From JACVSF01 sp036702855 (GTDB lineage Bacteria; Cyanobacteriota; Cyanobacteriia; Phormidesmidales; Phormidesmidaceae), in NCBI GenBank assembly GCA_036702855.1, contig DATNQF010000107.1, positions 1-64,000 on the forward strand: a stretch of DNA of 64,000 bases. The letters run 5' to 3'. The notes under the pieces were generated by a model that was given only the letters and a program-made list of their open reading frames with translations, was not told the DNA's origin and made no database searches. A program made the translations under genes and the position numbers. Below are positions 52,712 through 62,625 of this stretch, one piece after another. Every line of letters begins with the position of its first letter. The stretch's first letter is position 1.

Positions 52712-53662
52712 ATGCAGAGAACGGTATCGGTGATTGTGCCGATTTACAACGGCGAGCGAGACCTGCCGGAATTGATCCAACGACTCTTGGCCCAGACCTA
52801 TCCGGCCAATCAGGTCGAGTATTTGCTGGTAGATAACGGCAGTTGCGATCGCACCCCCCACCTCCTCCAGGCCGCTGCCCAAGCCCATCCCCAAATTCGC
52901 ACCCTTAACCACACTGCCGTCCAGAGTTCCTACGCAGCCCGCAATGCTGGAATCCGAGCCGCAACGGGAGAAATTTTGGCCTTTACCGATGCCGACTGCT
53001 ACCCCAGTACGACTTGGCTAGAAAAGCTGGTACAGCCCTTTGCCCAGCCTGAAGTAGGGCTGGTGGCTGGAGAAGTAGAGGCCTTTCCAGGAGGCAACTG
53101 GATTGAACGCTATGCTGACCGCAAAGCCACCCTCTCGCAAAAAAGTACCCTGGCTCATCCCTTCTGTCCCTATGGGCAAACGGCCAACCTAGCCATCCGA
53201 GCCGATCTCTTTAAACAGATAGGCTTGTTTCGCCCCTACCTAACCAGCGGCGGGGATGCCGATATTTGCTGGCGGATGCAGCGAGAGGGCGGCTGGCAGT
53301 TGGCCTTTGCACCAGAGGCCGTGATCCAGCACCATCACCGCAGCACCCTAAAGGAACTGCGCCGACAGTGGTACCGCTACGGCTGCTCAAACCGTTACCT
53401 ACATGAGTTGTATGGGGTGGCACTCATGCGATCGCTCACCCCCCAAGAAACCTGCTATCGGTTGGCGCGCTGGCTCTTAAAGGAACTCCCGGTGGCAACA
53501 GCCCATCTGGTTACGGGAAAAGGAACCTGGGTTGACCTCGTGATTACCCCACTCGATCTGATTTGTTTTCAGGCCCGCACGCGAGGACAGCAGGAGGCAG
53601 CCCTGCCCGAAAAGGCCCGCCTCGTCGAAGGTTTCATTGAAGGGTTAAGCGAGGAAGTCTGA
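52712..53662 (+). CDS. Family 2 glycosyltransferase
   Basis: From ATG 52712 the 316-residue product starts with the GT-A fold VSVIVPIYNGERDLPELIQR, then LLVDNGSCDRTPHLLQAAAQ, ARNAGIRAATGEILAFTDAD with the metal-binding DAD, and GGDADICWRMQREGGW. An upstream ATG at 52652 would overlap the divergent gene and precede the domain, so the internal start is chosen. It probably builds envelope or exopolysaccharide with the next gene. Confidence 0.9.
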   Translation: MQRTVSVIVPIYNGERDLPELIQRLLAQTYPANQVEYLLVDNGSCDRTPHLLQAAAQAHPQIRTLNHTAVQSSYAARNAGIRAATGEILAFTDADCYPSTTWLEKLVQPFAQPEVGLVAGEVEAFPGGNWIERYADRKATLSQKSTLAHPFCPYGQTANLAIRADLFKQIGLFRPYLTSGGDADICWRMQREGGWQLAFAPEAVIQHHHRSTLKELRRQWYRYGCSNRYLHELYGVALMRSLTPQETCYRLARWLLKELPVATAHLVTGKGTWVDLVITPLDLICFQARTRGQQEAALPEKARLVEGFIEGLSEEV

Positions 53663-53663
53663 G

Positions 53664-54872
53664 TTGAACATTCTAATGATATCCGCCACGTTTCCCTATC
53701 CCCCAACCCTGGGGGGAACACCAGTGCGCACCTTTAACCTGCTTAAGCACCTGAGTCAGAATCACACCGTCACTCTGGTGACTCAGCGCTCCGAAGAGGT
53801 GCCCGATACCGATGTAGACGCCTTGAGACAGTGCGTTGACCATCTAAAAGTCTTTCCTCGGCCTTCGGGTGAGCACTTGCGGCCCGGTCTGCGGGGCAAG
53901 CTGGGCCGCTTTGCCCGATTTGCGGCAACGGCCCGTCCCCCCAGCGTCAACTACATTGCTAGCCCCGACCTCCAAGCCTGGGTCGATCAGTGGGTGACTT
54001 CTGGCAAAGGTGAGGTCGTAACCTGTGAGCACAGCGTCAACGAAGTCTTTGTGCAGCGCCACCATCGCCAACACCTCCGCAAAGTGGTGATCGACATCCA
54101 CAGCTCGCTGTACGGCACCTTGCTCAATCAGCTGCAAACGGGCACTGCCGAAAAGCCCCTACGAGACACCCTAAGCCTGCCGCTGATGCGCCGCTATGAA
54201 CGCCGCTTTGCCCGCAAGTTCACCGACCTCGTGCTAACGACCGAAGAAGACCGTCGTTTCTTTGCACCGCTGGCCCGCCAAGCGCCCCTGCATGTGGTTG
54301 CCAATGGGGTTGATTTGGCCAGCTTTCCCTACCGGAGCCAAGATCCAGGCGGTCAGGAGTTAGTCTTTGTCGGTGCAATGGACTATATCGCTAATGTTGA
54401 TACGGCCCAGTTCCTAGCCAAAACCCTTCTGCCTGCTCTGCAAAAGCGCTATCCTCAATCCCGCCTGACCCTAGTTGGGGCCAAGCCAACAGCGGCAGTG
54501 CAAGCCCTAGCCGATTTGCCAGGGGTCGCGGTGACCGGGCGGGTTCCCTCTGTGGTGGAATACCTGCACCGAGCTACAGTCTGTGTAGTGCCAATGCGAA
54601 TTGGCTACGGCATTAAAAACAAGACGCTAGAGGCCATGGCAGCAGGGGTACCCGTCGTCGCCAGCGATCGCGGGCTAGAAGGGCTGGACGTGGAGCGTCC
54701 CCTGCGGGCTCTACGGGCGAATACCTTGGAGGACTATGTCAATGCCATTAGTCAACTGTTTGAGGATGCCGCCCTGCGAGTCACCTTAGCCCAAAATGCT
54801 CGCCGTCTGATTGAAGAGCAATTTACCTGGCAGCGGGCCGGAGAAAAGTATGAACAGATTCTGCTGTCCTGA
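53664..54872 (+). CDS. Family 4 glycosyltransferase
   Basis: The 402-residue GT-B protein has an N-terminal FPYPPTLGGTPVRTFNLLKH, LVFVGAMDYIANVDTAQFLA in the middle, and a nucleotide-sugar binding block with VVPMRIGYGIKNKTLEAMAA then GVPVVASDRGLEGL. It begins with TTG behind GAGG, 1 bp after the previous stop. The two glycosyltransferases form an operon, likely for surface polysaccharide. Confidence 0.9.
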   Translation: MNILMISATFPYPPTLGGTPVRTFNLLKHLSQNHTVTLVTQRSEEVPDTDVDALRQCVDHLKVFPRPSGEHLRPGLRGKLGRFARFAATARPPSVNYIASPDLQAWVDQWVTSGKGEVVTCEHSVNEVFVQRHHRQHLRKVVIDIHSSLYGTLLNQLQTGTAEKPLRDTLSLPLMRRYERRFARKFTDLVLTTEEDRRFFAPLARQAPLHVVANGVDLASFPYRSQDPGGQELVFVGAMDYIANVDTAQFLAKTLLPALQKRYPQSRLTLVGAKPTAAVQALADLPGVAVTGRVPSVVEYLHRATVCVVPMRIGYGIKNKTLEAMAAGVPVVASDRGLEGLDVERPLRALRANTLEDYVNAISQLFEDAALRVTLAQNARRLIEEQFTWQRAGEKYEQILLS

Positions 54873-54908
54873 GATAAAGTTGCGGGTGTCGGATGACACT
54901 GGGCACAC

Positions 54909-57260
54909 ATGGGATTACCTACTAGCGGACGGGGCAAACCTTTACCGGGACGATTAGCCCGTCGCCCCCCCAAGCAACTGGCTCGTTCAGGAAAGTTGAG
55001 AAGTTTGGCTGGAGGAAAGGTGCGATCGCAACCAACCAACCAACCAATTCTCCCTAAACGGTGGCTGCATTGGTTCAGTCTGGCGCTAGTAGCCCTAATT
55101 CTGTGGAGTGCAGCCAGTCTTTTGATCCTCAGCCTTCGCTGGGGAACTCAACTCATGCTTAACCCAGAGGCGCTACCTCCCTGGCTTCAAGCTCAATTTT
55201 TAGGGGAAACTGCCCAACCAAATGAAGCCAAGCCCATCACCTTAGAAGCGCTAAGCACCGAAGTCACCAACCAAGGCCGTGCGTTGGGAAAGCCTTTGGT
55301 CTTTACCCCACCGCAGTCTACAGACACCAAATACTGGTTAGTGCCCATTCAGGAAGTCTCTAAACAGACCGATGCTGCAAAAATTTTAGAGCTGCGGCTT
55401 TACCAACAGCTTCCCAAACAGCTTACGGTTACCCTACAGCCTCTAAGCACGCTGCCAGTTTCGCCGCTAGCACCCGAGGTCATTCGCGATTCGCTTAGAG
55501 GAGCTTCCGATAAAGCTGTTCCACCCCGGCGATCCCTACCCCTGACAACAATCGTTTCACTCCGCTCCTCAACGCCCAAAGGGTATTGGTTAACGCTACA
55601 AGGCCAGTGGCAGCGCAGTGGCCCGACCCTGCGCTATGGGCAGCTGGTATACGTCAACCTCGAAACTCCCAGCTTAGAGCCGCTGATTTCCTGGAGCAGC
55701 CCAGCAAACCAACCGCCTCAGTGGCTTAATCTAGATGATACTGGGCCAACTGACCTACTGGTAGATAGAACCCTAGGACTAGAACCTGCCCTCAGTGGCT
55801 ATCGACTTCAAGCCAAACGAGCAGGCGTTCAGCTTTTGCCCATTTCCTTGGCAGCAACTCCGGTCGATATCGTCGATCCTGGTTCGGCCTATTACGATGC
55901 GTTAGTTCTAGCCCGCAGCGGCCTATGGTCACAGGCTGCCCAGCAACTGCAAAGTCTCAAAACGAAGCTCAAAAAAGACTGGACGCCGTCGGCAGAAGCG
56001 CAGTTGCGGTTGGTGGCTAGCCACGCCGAACGCACTCAGATCCAGGCTGATCGGCAGTGGTCCTCGCCCAGTCAGCAAATTCTGGCCCTGCTAATTGATG
56101 GCCGTTGGGAAGCAGCCTTGAAGCAGTTAGAAGTCTCGCCCAGTGCGCAGGAAGCGCTGATGCAGGGGCTCTCTCAAGATCAAGGCCGCTTTTGGAACCG
56201 GGTTAACGCCGCCATCCGCACAAAACCCCCGAATCCGGCAGTTTTGGTGTGGGGTGGGCTGATCCTCAAGGCGCAGCAAACGCCGCAAACAGCTTCGGAC
56301 TGGTTGACCCAGCAAAAAGCCTCTCCTGCCGTCCGAAAGCGGTTTCAAGCCCTAACTCAGCCTCCTACCCAAACGGCTCAAAGGTCAAAAGCCCCTACGT
56401 CAACTCCTACTCAACCTACGGTGACAGTTAGTGCAGCTTCGGGTCCACCAGTAGCCGCAATTCTAGGGACAGCCCGGTCTCTGCCCAACCCAGATCTATC
56501 GCAGTGGCAGCGGCCAGATGCGACTCAATCTATCTCCCTTGCATCGGAAGACACCTGGTATGAAATTCAAGCGGTAGCCTGGCAGCAAGCCGACAATTGG
56601 GCTAGCCCAGCAGAGCCTACCGCTTGGGGCGAGAATAAAGCGCTGTGGCAGCAGGTTCAATCAGCCCTCCAACCCACCCTAACGCTGCTAGTCTGGATCA
56701 CCCCAACCGAGGCACGTCCTCTCAGTCTGCGACCCCGTGCAGTTCAAGTGCAAAATGGTCAGCTTAAAATCTTGGCAACTGGGCTAGCTGTTCCCGATCC
56801 GGGTCAACGGCCTGCCCTAGCTTTTTCGCAAAACAGTCTGGTCTGGCTCGACCCCAGCGGCAGCCAATCCACTTCAGGTCAGCAAGTTCTAAGAGATGCC
56901 CTTAAGCAGATCGTTTCGCCTTATGCTGCACCGGAAGAGTCAGTACTCACTTCGCTGCTGGCTCAAAGCCGCTTACACCGTTTGAGCGTTACCGGGGATG
57001 GGCGCAGTGACTTTTTACTCACCTTGAATGAACCTGCCTTACAGACCCTCTCGAAACTTGGAGTGCCATGCGATCGCAAAGGCCCCAAGACTCTGATTCT
57101 TAACCCAGACGGGCAGATCCTTTATAACGATCTCTTGCAATCTCAAGTTCTAGTCGCCCTTACGCAGCCTAAGCCCAGTCAACCCCTAGCTTTACTCGTA
57201 GAGCAAAATAGCCAGTATCGCGTGCAGCGGTGGTCCTCAGTAGACCAACGATATGAGTAA
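54909..57260 (+). CDS. Large membrane-anchored hypothetical protein
   Basis: The 783-residue protein has a basic N-terminal tail (about 50 residues), one membrane helix (about 55-77, FSLALVALILWSAASLLILS) and a long extracytoplasmic part rich in Gln, Thr and Ser. A helical middle region (about 325-450) has weak TPR-like character, and a Pro/Thr/Ser linker follows near 480-515. No catalytic motif is recognised. It follows the glycosyltransferase gene by 36 bp and may belong to that operon. Confidence 0.75.
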   Translation: MGLPTSGRGKPLPGRLARRPPKQLARSGKLRSLAGGKVRSQPTNQPILPKRWLHWFSLALVALILWSAASLLILSLRWGTQLMLNPEALPPWLQAQFLGETAQPNEAKPITLEALSTEVTNQGRALGKPLVFTPPQSTDTKYWLVPIQEVSKQTDAAKILELRLYQQLPKQLTVTLQPLSTLPVSPLAPEVIRDSLRGASDKAVPPRRSLPLTTIVSLRSSTPKGYWLTLQGQWQRSGPTLRYGQLVYVNLETPSLEPLISWSSPANQPPQWLNLDDTGPTDLLVDRTLGLEPALSGYRLQAKRAGVQLLPISLAATPVDIVDPGSAYYDALVLARSGLWSQAAQQLQSLKTKLKKDWTPSAEAQLRLVASHAERTQIQADRQWSSPSQQILALLIDGRWEAALKQLEVSPSAQEALMQGLSQDQGRFWNRVNAAIRTKPPNPAVLVWGGLILKAQQTPQTASDWLTQQKASPAVRKRFQALTQPPTQTAQRSKAPTSTPTQPTVTVSAASGPPVAAILGTARSLPNPDLSQWQRPDATQSISLASEDTWYEIQAVAWQQADNWASPAEPTAWGENKALWQQVQSALQPTLTLLVWITPTEARPLSLRPRAVQVQNGQLKILATGLAVPDPGQRPALAFSQNSLVWLDPSGSQSTSGQQVLRDALKQIVSPYAAPEESVLTSLLAQSRLHRLSVTGDGRSDFLLTLNEPALQTLSKLGVPCDRKGPKTLILNPDGQILYNDLLQSQVLVALTQPKPSQPLALLVEQNSQYRVQRWSSVDQRYE

Positions 57261-57629
57261 GTTTTGGTGGAGCAGACAAGGTAAGTAGCCGCGCACGTTA
57301 AAGTACATATGAACTGCTTAATTCTGACTTAAACGTCAATGGTCATTGCCTATCGGAGTCAATCCGAGTTCTCTCCTCTGTTGGTTAAATTACTAATAGA
57401 AGTTGAGGTAGAATAGCGGACTTTACCCAATCGTTTCCGTTCTCCTTTTTGCCGAGAATGTCAACTTTCATAACAACTATTTAGGAAACCTAAGGGGTGA
57501 ATACGCCTCAAAGTTGTCTGTATTACATCGAAAGACATAAATTTTCGAACCCCCTTGCCAAGCGGCACCTCGAGCCACACACTAAAGGTGGACAACAAGG
57601 GTAGTTTTGAGGCAGTTCCGAGGTTTTTC
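57261..57629. other. glgC upstream region
   Basis: No gene is supported. The reading frame of GlgC is open from 57555, but conserved sequence begins at the GTG at 57630. No clear promoter consensus was picked out. Confidence 0.35.
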
Positions 57630-58919
57630 GTGAAACGAGTATTAGCCATCATTTTAGGCGGTGGTGCTGGCACCCGACTATATCCTCTAACGAAGTATCG
57701 CGCCAAGCCAGCAGTGTCCCTGGCGGGCAAATATCGTTTAATCGATATTCCTGTCAGTAACTGCATCAATTCTGATATCAACAAGATTTACGTTCTCACC
57801 CAGTTCAATTCGGCTTCCCTAAACCGCCACATCAGCAAGACTTATAACTTCTCGCATTTCACTGATGGATTTGTAGAAGTTCTGGCTGCCCAACAAACCC
57901 CTGAGAGCCCAAGCTGGTTCCAAGGGACCGCAGACGCGGTGCGCCAGTACATGTGGATGTTTGAATCGTTTGACGTTGATGAGTATCTAATCCTTTCCGG
58001 GGATCACCTCTATCGGATGGATTACTGCCTGTTTGTAGAGCGTCATCGCAGCACAAATGCTGACGTTACGTTGTCTGTTGTTCCCATCGGTTACAAGACG
58101 GCCTCTGACTTTGGCCTAATGAAGATTGATGGCACTGGGCGAGTTGTAGACTTCTACGAGAAGCCCAAGGGCGATGCTCTAGAAACCATGAAGGTTGATA
58201 CCACAACCCTTGGCCTTACCCCCGAACAGGCTAAGGAAAAACCCTTCATTGCTTCAATGGGTATCTACATCTTCAAAAAGCAGGTGCTGATTGACCTGCT
58301 AAAGAAGAACGTTGATCAAACCGATTTCGGTAAAGAAATTATTCCGTCATCGTCACGGGATTACAACATTCAAGCCTATCTGTTTGATGGGTACTGGGAA
58401 GACATCGGAACGATTGAAGCGTTCTACGAGTCCAACCTGGCGCTCACTATGCAGCCCCAGCCCGCTTTCAGCTTCTACCATGAGAACGCGCCGATCTACA
58501 CCCGTTCTCGTTACTTACCTCCCTCCAAGTTGTTGGATGCCCATATCACCGAGTCTATTGTGGCAGAAGGTTGCATTCTGAAGAATTGCCGCATTCACCA
58601 CTCAGTAATCGGCTTGCGGCAGCGAGTTCATTCCGACTGCATCATCGAAGATTCGTTGTTGATGGGTCTGGACTATTACGAGCCACTTTCTGAAAGTAAC
58701 CAGCACCTAACTCGGGGCAAGATTCCGATGGGTATTGGCGAGGGTACGGTCGTTCGTCGAGCCATTATCGATAAGAATGCCCGTGTTGGCCGGAACGTCA
58801 AAATCGTCAACAAGGAAAATATTCAAGAAGCTGAACGGGAAGACCTCGGCTTTTACATCCGTAGCGGCATCGTAGTCGTGCTGAAAGGCGCGGTTATTCC
58901 TGACGGTATGGTGATCTAG
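57630..58919 (+). CDS. glgC: Glucose-1-phosphate adenylyltransferase
   Basis: From GTG 57630 the 429-residue product matches the family length. It has LAIILGGGAGTRLYPLTKYR, AKPAVSLAGKYRLIDIPVSN, the catalytic region YLILSGDHLYRMDYCLFVER, GLMKIDGTGRVVDFYEKPKG and a C-terminal beta-helix. It makes ADP-glucose, the committed step of glycogen synthesis; cyanobacterial forms are activated by 3-phosphoglycerate and inhibited by phosphate. Confidence 0.96.
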   Translation: MKRVLAIILGGGAGTRLYPLTKYRAKPAVSLAGKYRLIDIPVSNCINSDINKIYVLTQFNSASLNRHISKTYNFSHFTDGFVEVLAAQQTPESPSWFQGTADAVRQYMWMFESFDVDEYLILSGDHLYRMDYCLFVERHRSTNADVTLSVVPIGYKTASDFGLMKIDGTGRVVDFYEKPKGDALETMKVDTTTLGLTPEQAKEKPFIASMGIYIFKKQVLIDLLKKNVDQTDFGKEIIPSSSRDYNIQAYLFDGYWEDIGTIEAFYESNLALTMQPQPAFSFYHENAPIYTRSRYLPPSKLLDAHITESIVAEGCILKNCRIHHSVIGLRQRVHSDCIIEDSLLMGLDYYEPLSESNQHLTRGKIPMGIGEGTVVRRAIIDKNARVGRNVKIVNKENIQEAEREDLGFYIRSGIVVVLKGAVIPDGMVI

Positions 58920-58954
58920 GTAGACTCCCTTTTACGGGGAAGAGGTCTGATTGA

Positions 58955-59031
58955 AATTGGGACGAAGCATTGCGATCGCACAGCTCTTTGGACTTGGACA
59001 AAGATGCTACCTGCAATGCTTCGTCCCAATT
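58955..59031. repeat. Long inverted repeat between glgC and the P-loop kinase
   Basis: Perfect 19-bp arms beginning AATTGGGACGAAGCATTGC surround 39 bp, and the left arm runs into a HIP1 site. It ends 8 bp before the next ATG. It could terminate glgC transcription, fold over the downstream ribosome binding site, or be a small repeat element. Confidence 0.75.
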
Positions 59032-59039
59032 AGTTTGTC

Positions 59040-59528
59040 ATGACAACAGTTCCACTAATTCTGTTAATTGGGCTGCCAGGCAGCGGCAAGTCTACTTGGG
59101 CTAGGAATTTTGTCAATCAGCACCCGGCCTATTTGTTAGTGGCAACAGATAGCATTCGAGAGCGGCTCTACAGCGACGAAGCAATTCAAGGGGATTGGAG
59201 ACAGATTTGGCGAACAGTCATAGCAGAATGGCAAGACGGGATTAAGGCCATTCAGCAAGACAGATTACAGGGTGTTGTCTACGACGCAACCAATGTCCGA
59301 AGACGCTATCGCCGGGGTGCGATCGCACTTGCCCGCGAACTTGGCTTTACCCATCTCACAGCTTGTTGGTTTGACGTTCCCCTCGCCATTTGCCTAAAGC
59401 GCAACCAGCAGCGATCGCGCCAAGTTCCTGAGGAGATTCTTTACCGTATGCACCGTCAACTGACTGGGGCTCCACCCGCTGTCGAGGAGGGGTTTGATGA
59501 ACTGGCACGGATCGTGACTACTCCTTAG
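59040..59528 (+). CDS. Small P-loop kinase-like protein (AAA_33/zeta-toxin-like)
   Basis: The 162-residue protein has Walker A LLIGLPGSGKSTWARNF, then VATDSIRERLYSDEA and GVVYDATNVRRRYRRGAIAL, the pattern of polynucleotide-kinase/2'-phosphatase-related kinases and zeta-like proteins. RNA repair or small-molecule phosphorylation are both possible. No partner gene is evident. Confidence 0.82.
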   Translation: MTTVPLILLIGLPGSGKSTWARNFVNQHPAYLLVATDSIRERLYSDEAIQGDWRQIWRTVIAEWQDGIKAIQQDRLQGVVYDATNVRRRYRRGAIALARELGFTHLTACWFDVPLAICLKRNQQRSRQVPEEILYRMHRQLTGAPPAVEEGFDELARIVTTP

Positions 59529-59606
59529 TTCAGTCGGCCTCAATGACTCGCCCAGGCGCTAAGCAATCACGACGTCTTGCCCGTACGGTAAGGTTAAGTT
59601 TGCAGT

Positions 59607-61316
59607 GTGGCTTGCTTAAAACGGATGTTGGATTGGCAGAGCAGTTTTAGTAGAACTCGTCGTAAGACTCGCAACTACGGGAATGGTTGGGTAATAGCCG
59701 TGAGTGCGATCGCACTCCTGATGGTATCCCCCATTTTGGTTGTGCTCAGCAGTGTCTTTACCAACTCCAGCGACATCTGGAACCACCTGGCGACAACCGT
59801 TCTGCCTCAGTACATCCAACATTCCCTCGCGCTGATGGTTGGCGTCGGCATTGGGGTCCTGTTAATCGGCATTACCACAGCCTGGCTAGTGACAATGTGC
59901 CGCTTTCCCGGCAGTCGCTATTTTGAATGGGCCTTGCTGCTGCCGCTTGCGGCTCCAGCGTACCTGTTGGCCTACACTTACACTGACGTTCTAGACTACT
60001 TTGGCCCGGTCCAAACAGGTCTGCGCACCGTCTTTGACTGGCAACGCGCCACCGACTACTGGTTTCCCAATATTCGCTCGGTCTGGGGAGCCGTACTGCT
60101 CTTTAGTCTCACCCTCTACCCCTATGTCTACATGCTGACGCGGGTAGCCTTTCTAGAGCAATCTACAGCGACGTTAGAAGCTAGCCGTTCCTTAGGCTGT
60201 GGCCCTTGGCGTAGTTTCTGGACGGTAGCCCTACCCTTGGCAAGACCTGCCATTGCCGCTGGAACAGCGCTGGCCCTCATGGAAACGTTGAATGACTTTG
60301 GCACTGTCGAGTATTTCAGCGTCCCCACCTTTACAACTGGAATTTACCGCACCTGGTTTGGCATGGGGGATCGGGTTGCTGCTGTGCAGTTGGCCGCCGT
60401 TCTTCTCATGTTCATCTTTGCCCTCATCCTGCTAGAGCGTTGGTCTCGTCGTCAGGCCCGCTACTACCAAACCCAAGGATGCAAGGCACGTCAGTCAAGC
60501 TACAAACTAAGTGGATGGCGAGCAGGGCTAGCATTCCTGGCCTGTCTACTACCCGTGACGTTGGGCCTGTTGGTTCCACTAGGGTTGCTGCTCTCAATGA
60601 CTGTCCGCAACCTGGACGAAACCTTAGACAGCAGCTTTTGGCAGTTGGGAAGCCATAGCCTCATTTTGGCAGGGCTAACCGCCCTCCTCGCCATGGGGCT
60701 CTCCCTCGTGATGGCCTATGGGGTGCGGCTAAACAACACCTCTCCGCTACGGTTAGGCGTGCGGCTGGCTTCTTTGGGTTATGCAGTGCCAGGCGCCGTG
60801 ATTGCCGTGGGCATTCTGGTGCCGCTGGCTCAATTTGACAATGCTCTTGATGACTGGATGCAAGCTAGTTTTGGCATCTCTACTGGGCTGCTGCTCAGTG
60901 GCACCATCGTGGCTCTGGTCTTTGCTTACCTAGTGCGTTTTTTAGCGGTTGCCTTTGGCACGGTTGAGTCGGGGCTGGCGAAAATTCGCCCTACCCTGGA
61001 TGACGCCTCACGCAGTCTAGGCTACGGGCCAATGAATACATTGGCCAAGGTTCATGCCCCTCTCATGGGCAGCAGTTTGCTAACAGCGCTGATGCTGGTG
61101 TTTGTGGACGTGATGAAAGAACTGCCGGCTACCATGGTGATTCGTCCCTTCAACTTCGATACCCTGGCCGTGCGGGTGTATCAGTATGCTGCCGATGAGC
61201 GGCTGGTCGAGGCATCGGGGCCGGCTTTGGCAATTATTCTGGCCGGACTGGTGCCTGTCATTTTCTTAAGCTGGCAAATCACGGCAACTCAGACATCGGG
61301 TTCAGAAAAGGCATAA
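59607..61316 (+). CDS. futB: Iron(III)-type ABC transporter permease, two fused halves
   Basis: The 569-residue protein starts at GTG. It has two BPD-transporter permease domains in one chain, each with an EAA-type loop: ATLEASRSLGCGPWRSFWTV in the first half and PTLDDASRSLGYGPMNTLAK in the second. This layout fits FbpB/FutB ferric iron permeases. The ATPase and binding protein are not in this window. FurA, 1.8 kb downstream, would be the expected regulator. Confidence 0.88.
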   Translation: MACLKRMLDWQSSFSRTRRKTRNYGNGWVIAVSAIALLMVSPILVVLSSVFTNSSDIWNHLATTVLPQYIQHSLALMVGVGIGVLLIGITTAWLVTMCRFPGSRYFEWALLLPLAAPAYLLAYTYTDVLDYFGPVQTGLRTVFDWQRATDYWFPNIRSVWGAVLLFSLTLYPYVYMLTRVAFLEQSTATLEASRSLGCGPWRSFWTVALPLARPAIAAGTALALMETLNDFGTVEYFSVPTFTTGIYRTWFGMGDRVAAVQLAAVLLMFIFALILLERWSRRQARYYQTQGCKARQSSYKLSGWRAGLAFLACLLPVTLGLLVPLGLLLSMTVRNLDETLDSSFWQLGSHSLILAGLTALLAMGLSLVMAYGVRLNNTSPLRLGVRLASLGYAVPGAVIAVGILVPLAQFDNALDDWMQASFGISTGLLLSGTIVALVFAYLVRFLAVAFGTVESGLAKIRPTLDDASRSLGYGPMNTLAKVHAPLMGSSLLTALMLVFVDVMKELPATMVIRPFNFDTLAVRVYQYAADERLVEASGPALAIILAGLVPVIFLSWQITATQTSGSEKA

Positions 61317-61378
61317 AAATTCCGTTGGGTTAGCACCCTAGCGTTATAGGATCAAGGCCGATTAACTGAACCCGGCCT

Positions 61379-62050
61379 ATGTCTTCAACCCTCAATGCTG
61401 CTGCCACCGAGGCCGCTGCCTGGATGATCTCTCCTGACCTCCCCGACCCGTTGCCCCAGTTCTCTCGCCCGCTGAAGCTAGGGGTTTTAGCCTCAGGTAA
61501 TGGCAGCAACCTGGAGGCCATTGCCCAAGCCATCCAAGATGGACAGCTTCAGGCCAAAGTTGAGGTCCTAATCTACAACAACCCCTCGGCTGGAGTAGCC
61601 CAGCGGGCCGAGCGGTGGGGCATTCCATCCGTCTTACTCAACCACCGCGACTTTTCCTCCCGCGAAGCCCTAGAAGCTCAAATCATTCAAGTCCTGAAGA
61701 CCCATCAAGTGGAGTGGGTGATCATGGCCGGATGGATGCGTCGTGTCACAGAGGAGCTGATTAGCGCCTTTCCCCACCGCATCTTAAACATTCACCCCAG
61801 TTTGCTTCCCAGCTTTCCCGGCATTCGTGCGGTAGAACAAGCTCTCACCGCAGGTGTTAAATTTTCCGGCTGCACCGTTCACTACGTTGAACTCGAAGTA
61901 GACAGCGGCCCCATCATCATGCAAGCTGCCGTCCCCATCCTGCCAGACGACACGCCGGAACGCTTACAAGCCCGCATTCAGGTGCAGGAGCATCGGATCT
62001 ATCCGGCTGCGATCGCACTGGCTGCCGCTGATGCTTTCAAAGAGGAGTGA
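61379..62050 (+). CDS. purN: Phosphoribosylglycinamide formyltransferase
   Basis: The 223-residue protein has about 30 extra N-terminal residues and then the PurN domain: LGVLASGNGSNLEAIAQAIQ, VIMAGWMRRVTEELISAF, and the catalytic Asn-His in RILNIHPSLLPSFPGIRA with the Asp in LEVDSGPIIMQ. It adds the first formyl group in purine synthesis, using 10-formyl-tetrahydrofolate. Confidence 0.95.
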   Translation: MSSTLNAAATEAAAWMISPDLPDPLPQFSRPLKLGVLASGNGSNLEAIAQAIQDGQLQAKVEVLIYNNPSAGVAQRAERWGIPSVLLNHRDFSSREALEAQIIQVLKTHQVEWVIMAGWMRRVTEELISAFPHRILNIHPSLLPSFPGIRAVEQALTAGVKFSGCTVHYVELEVDSGPIIMQAAVPILPDDTPERLQARIQVQEHRIYPAAIALAAADAFKEE

Positions 62051-62113
62051 GCAGAGCAGAGAGCCAAGGAGAAACAAGTTTCGCTGTCTTCCCCAAATCT
62101 AGCTACAGATAAT

Positions 62114-62147
62114 ATTGCAGGAGTACAGGACTCTGTGCTCCTGCAAT
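62114..62147 (+). terminator. Hairpin after purN
   Basis: Arms of 15 bases (ATTGCAGGAGTACAG against its complement, one mismatch) surround a four-base loop. No T run follows. It lies 64 bp after the purN stop. Confidence 0.55.
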
Positions 62148-62294
62148 GCTTGTAGTTCTAATACAGTGAACTGGTTCAATCAAGGACTTTGACTTTTAGT
62201 GTCTTATGCCACTTCAAGAAGTGTCTTCACTTTCCGGAAGGTAGACACCTAGCCCTGAAGACAGGATTAGTTAGTGAATTAACTGGATACGAAA

Positions 62295-62504
62295 ATGCTA
62301 AAGTCAGCAAACAAGACAGCCTCTCAAGTTTCTCTCGAATCCATTGTTCGCCAAGCTCTTGCAGTAGGTGAGTTGTCGCCTGAGGCAGAGAATTCTATTC
62401 GCCAAGTCTGTGCCTCAGGAAAATTAGCGGCTGACGACAAGCGAATTCTAGAAATCCTAGAAGATGCGATCGCAAATAACTGTATTAAGCGCACTGGCTA
62501 TTAA
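62295..62504 (+). CDS. Small helical protein, same type as the gene at 22514
   Basis: The 69-residue protein has VRQALAVGELSPEAENSIRQ and SGKLAADDKRILEILEDAIA. The spacing of Gly-x-Leu, acidic turn and Leu/Ile positions is the same as in the small protein next to ureC. It probably folds as two helix pairs. The function is unknown, though such proteins are frequent in cyanobacteria. Confidence 0.7.
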   Translation: MLKSANKTASQVSLESIVRQALAVGELSPEAENSIRQVCASGKLAADDKRILEILEDAIANNCIKRTGY

Positions 62505-62625
62505 AACTCAGCCATTAAAACCCATATCTAAAACCAATATCTGAAACCAAATTTCACACCAAAATTTGGAGTTGGATTCAAGCCCTGGGGCTATAGCATG
62601 GGAAAAACTGGCTGACCTTCTTTCC

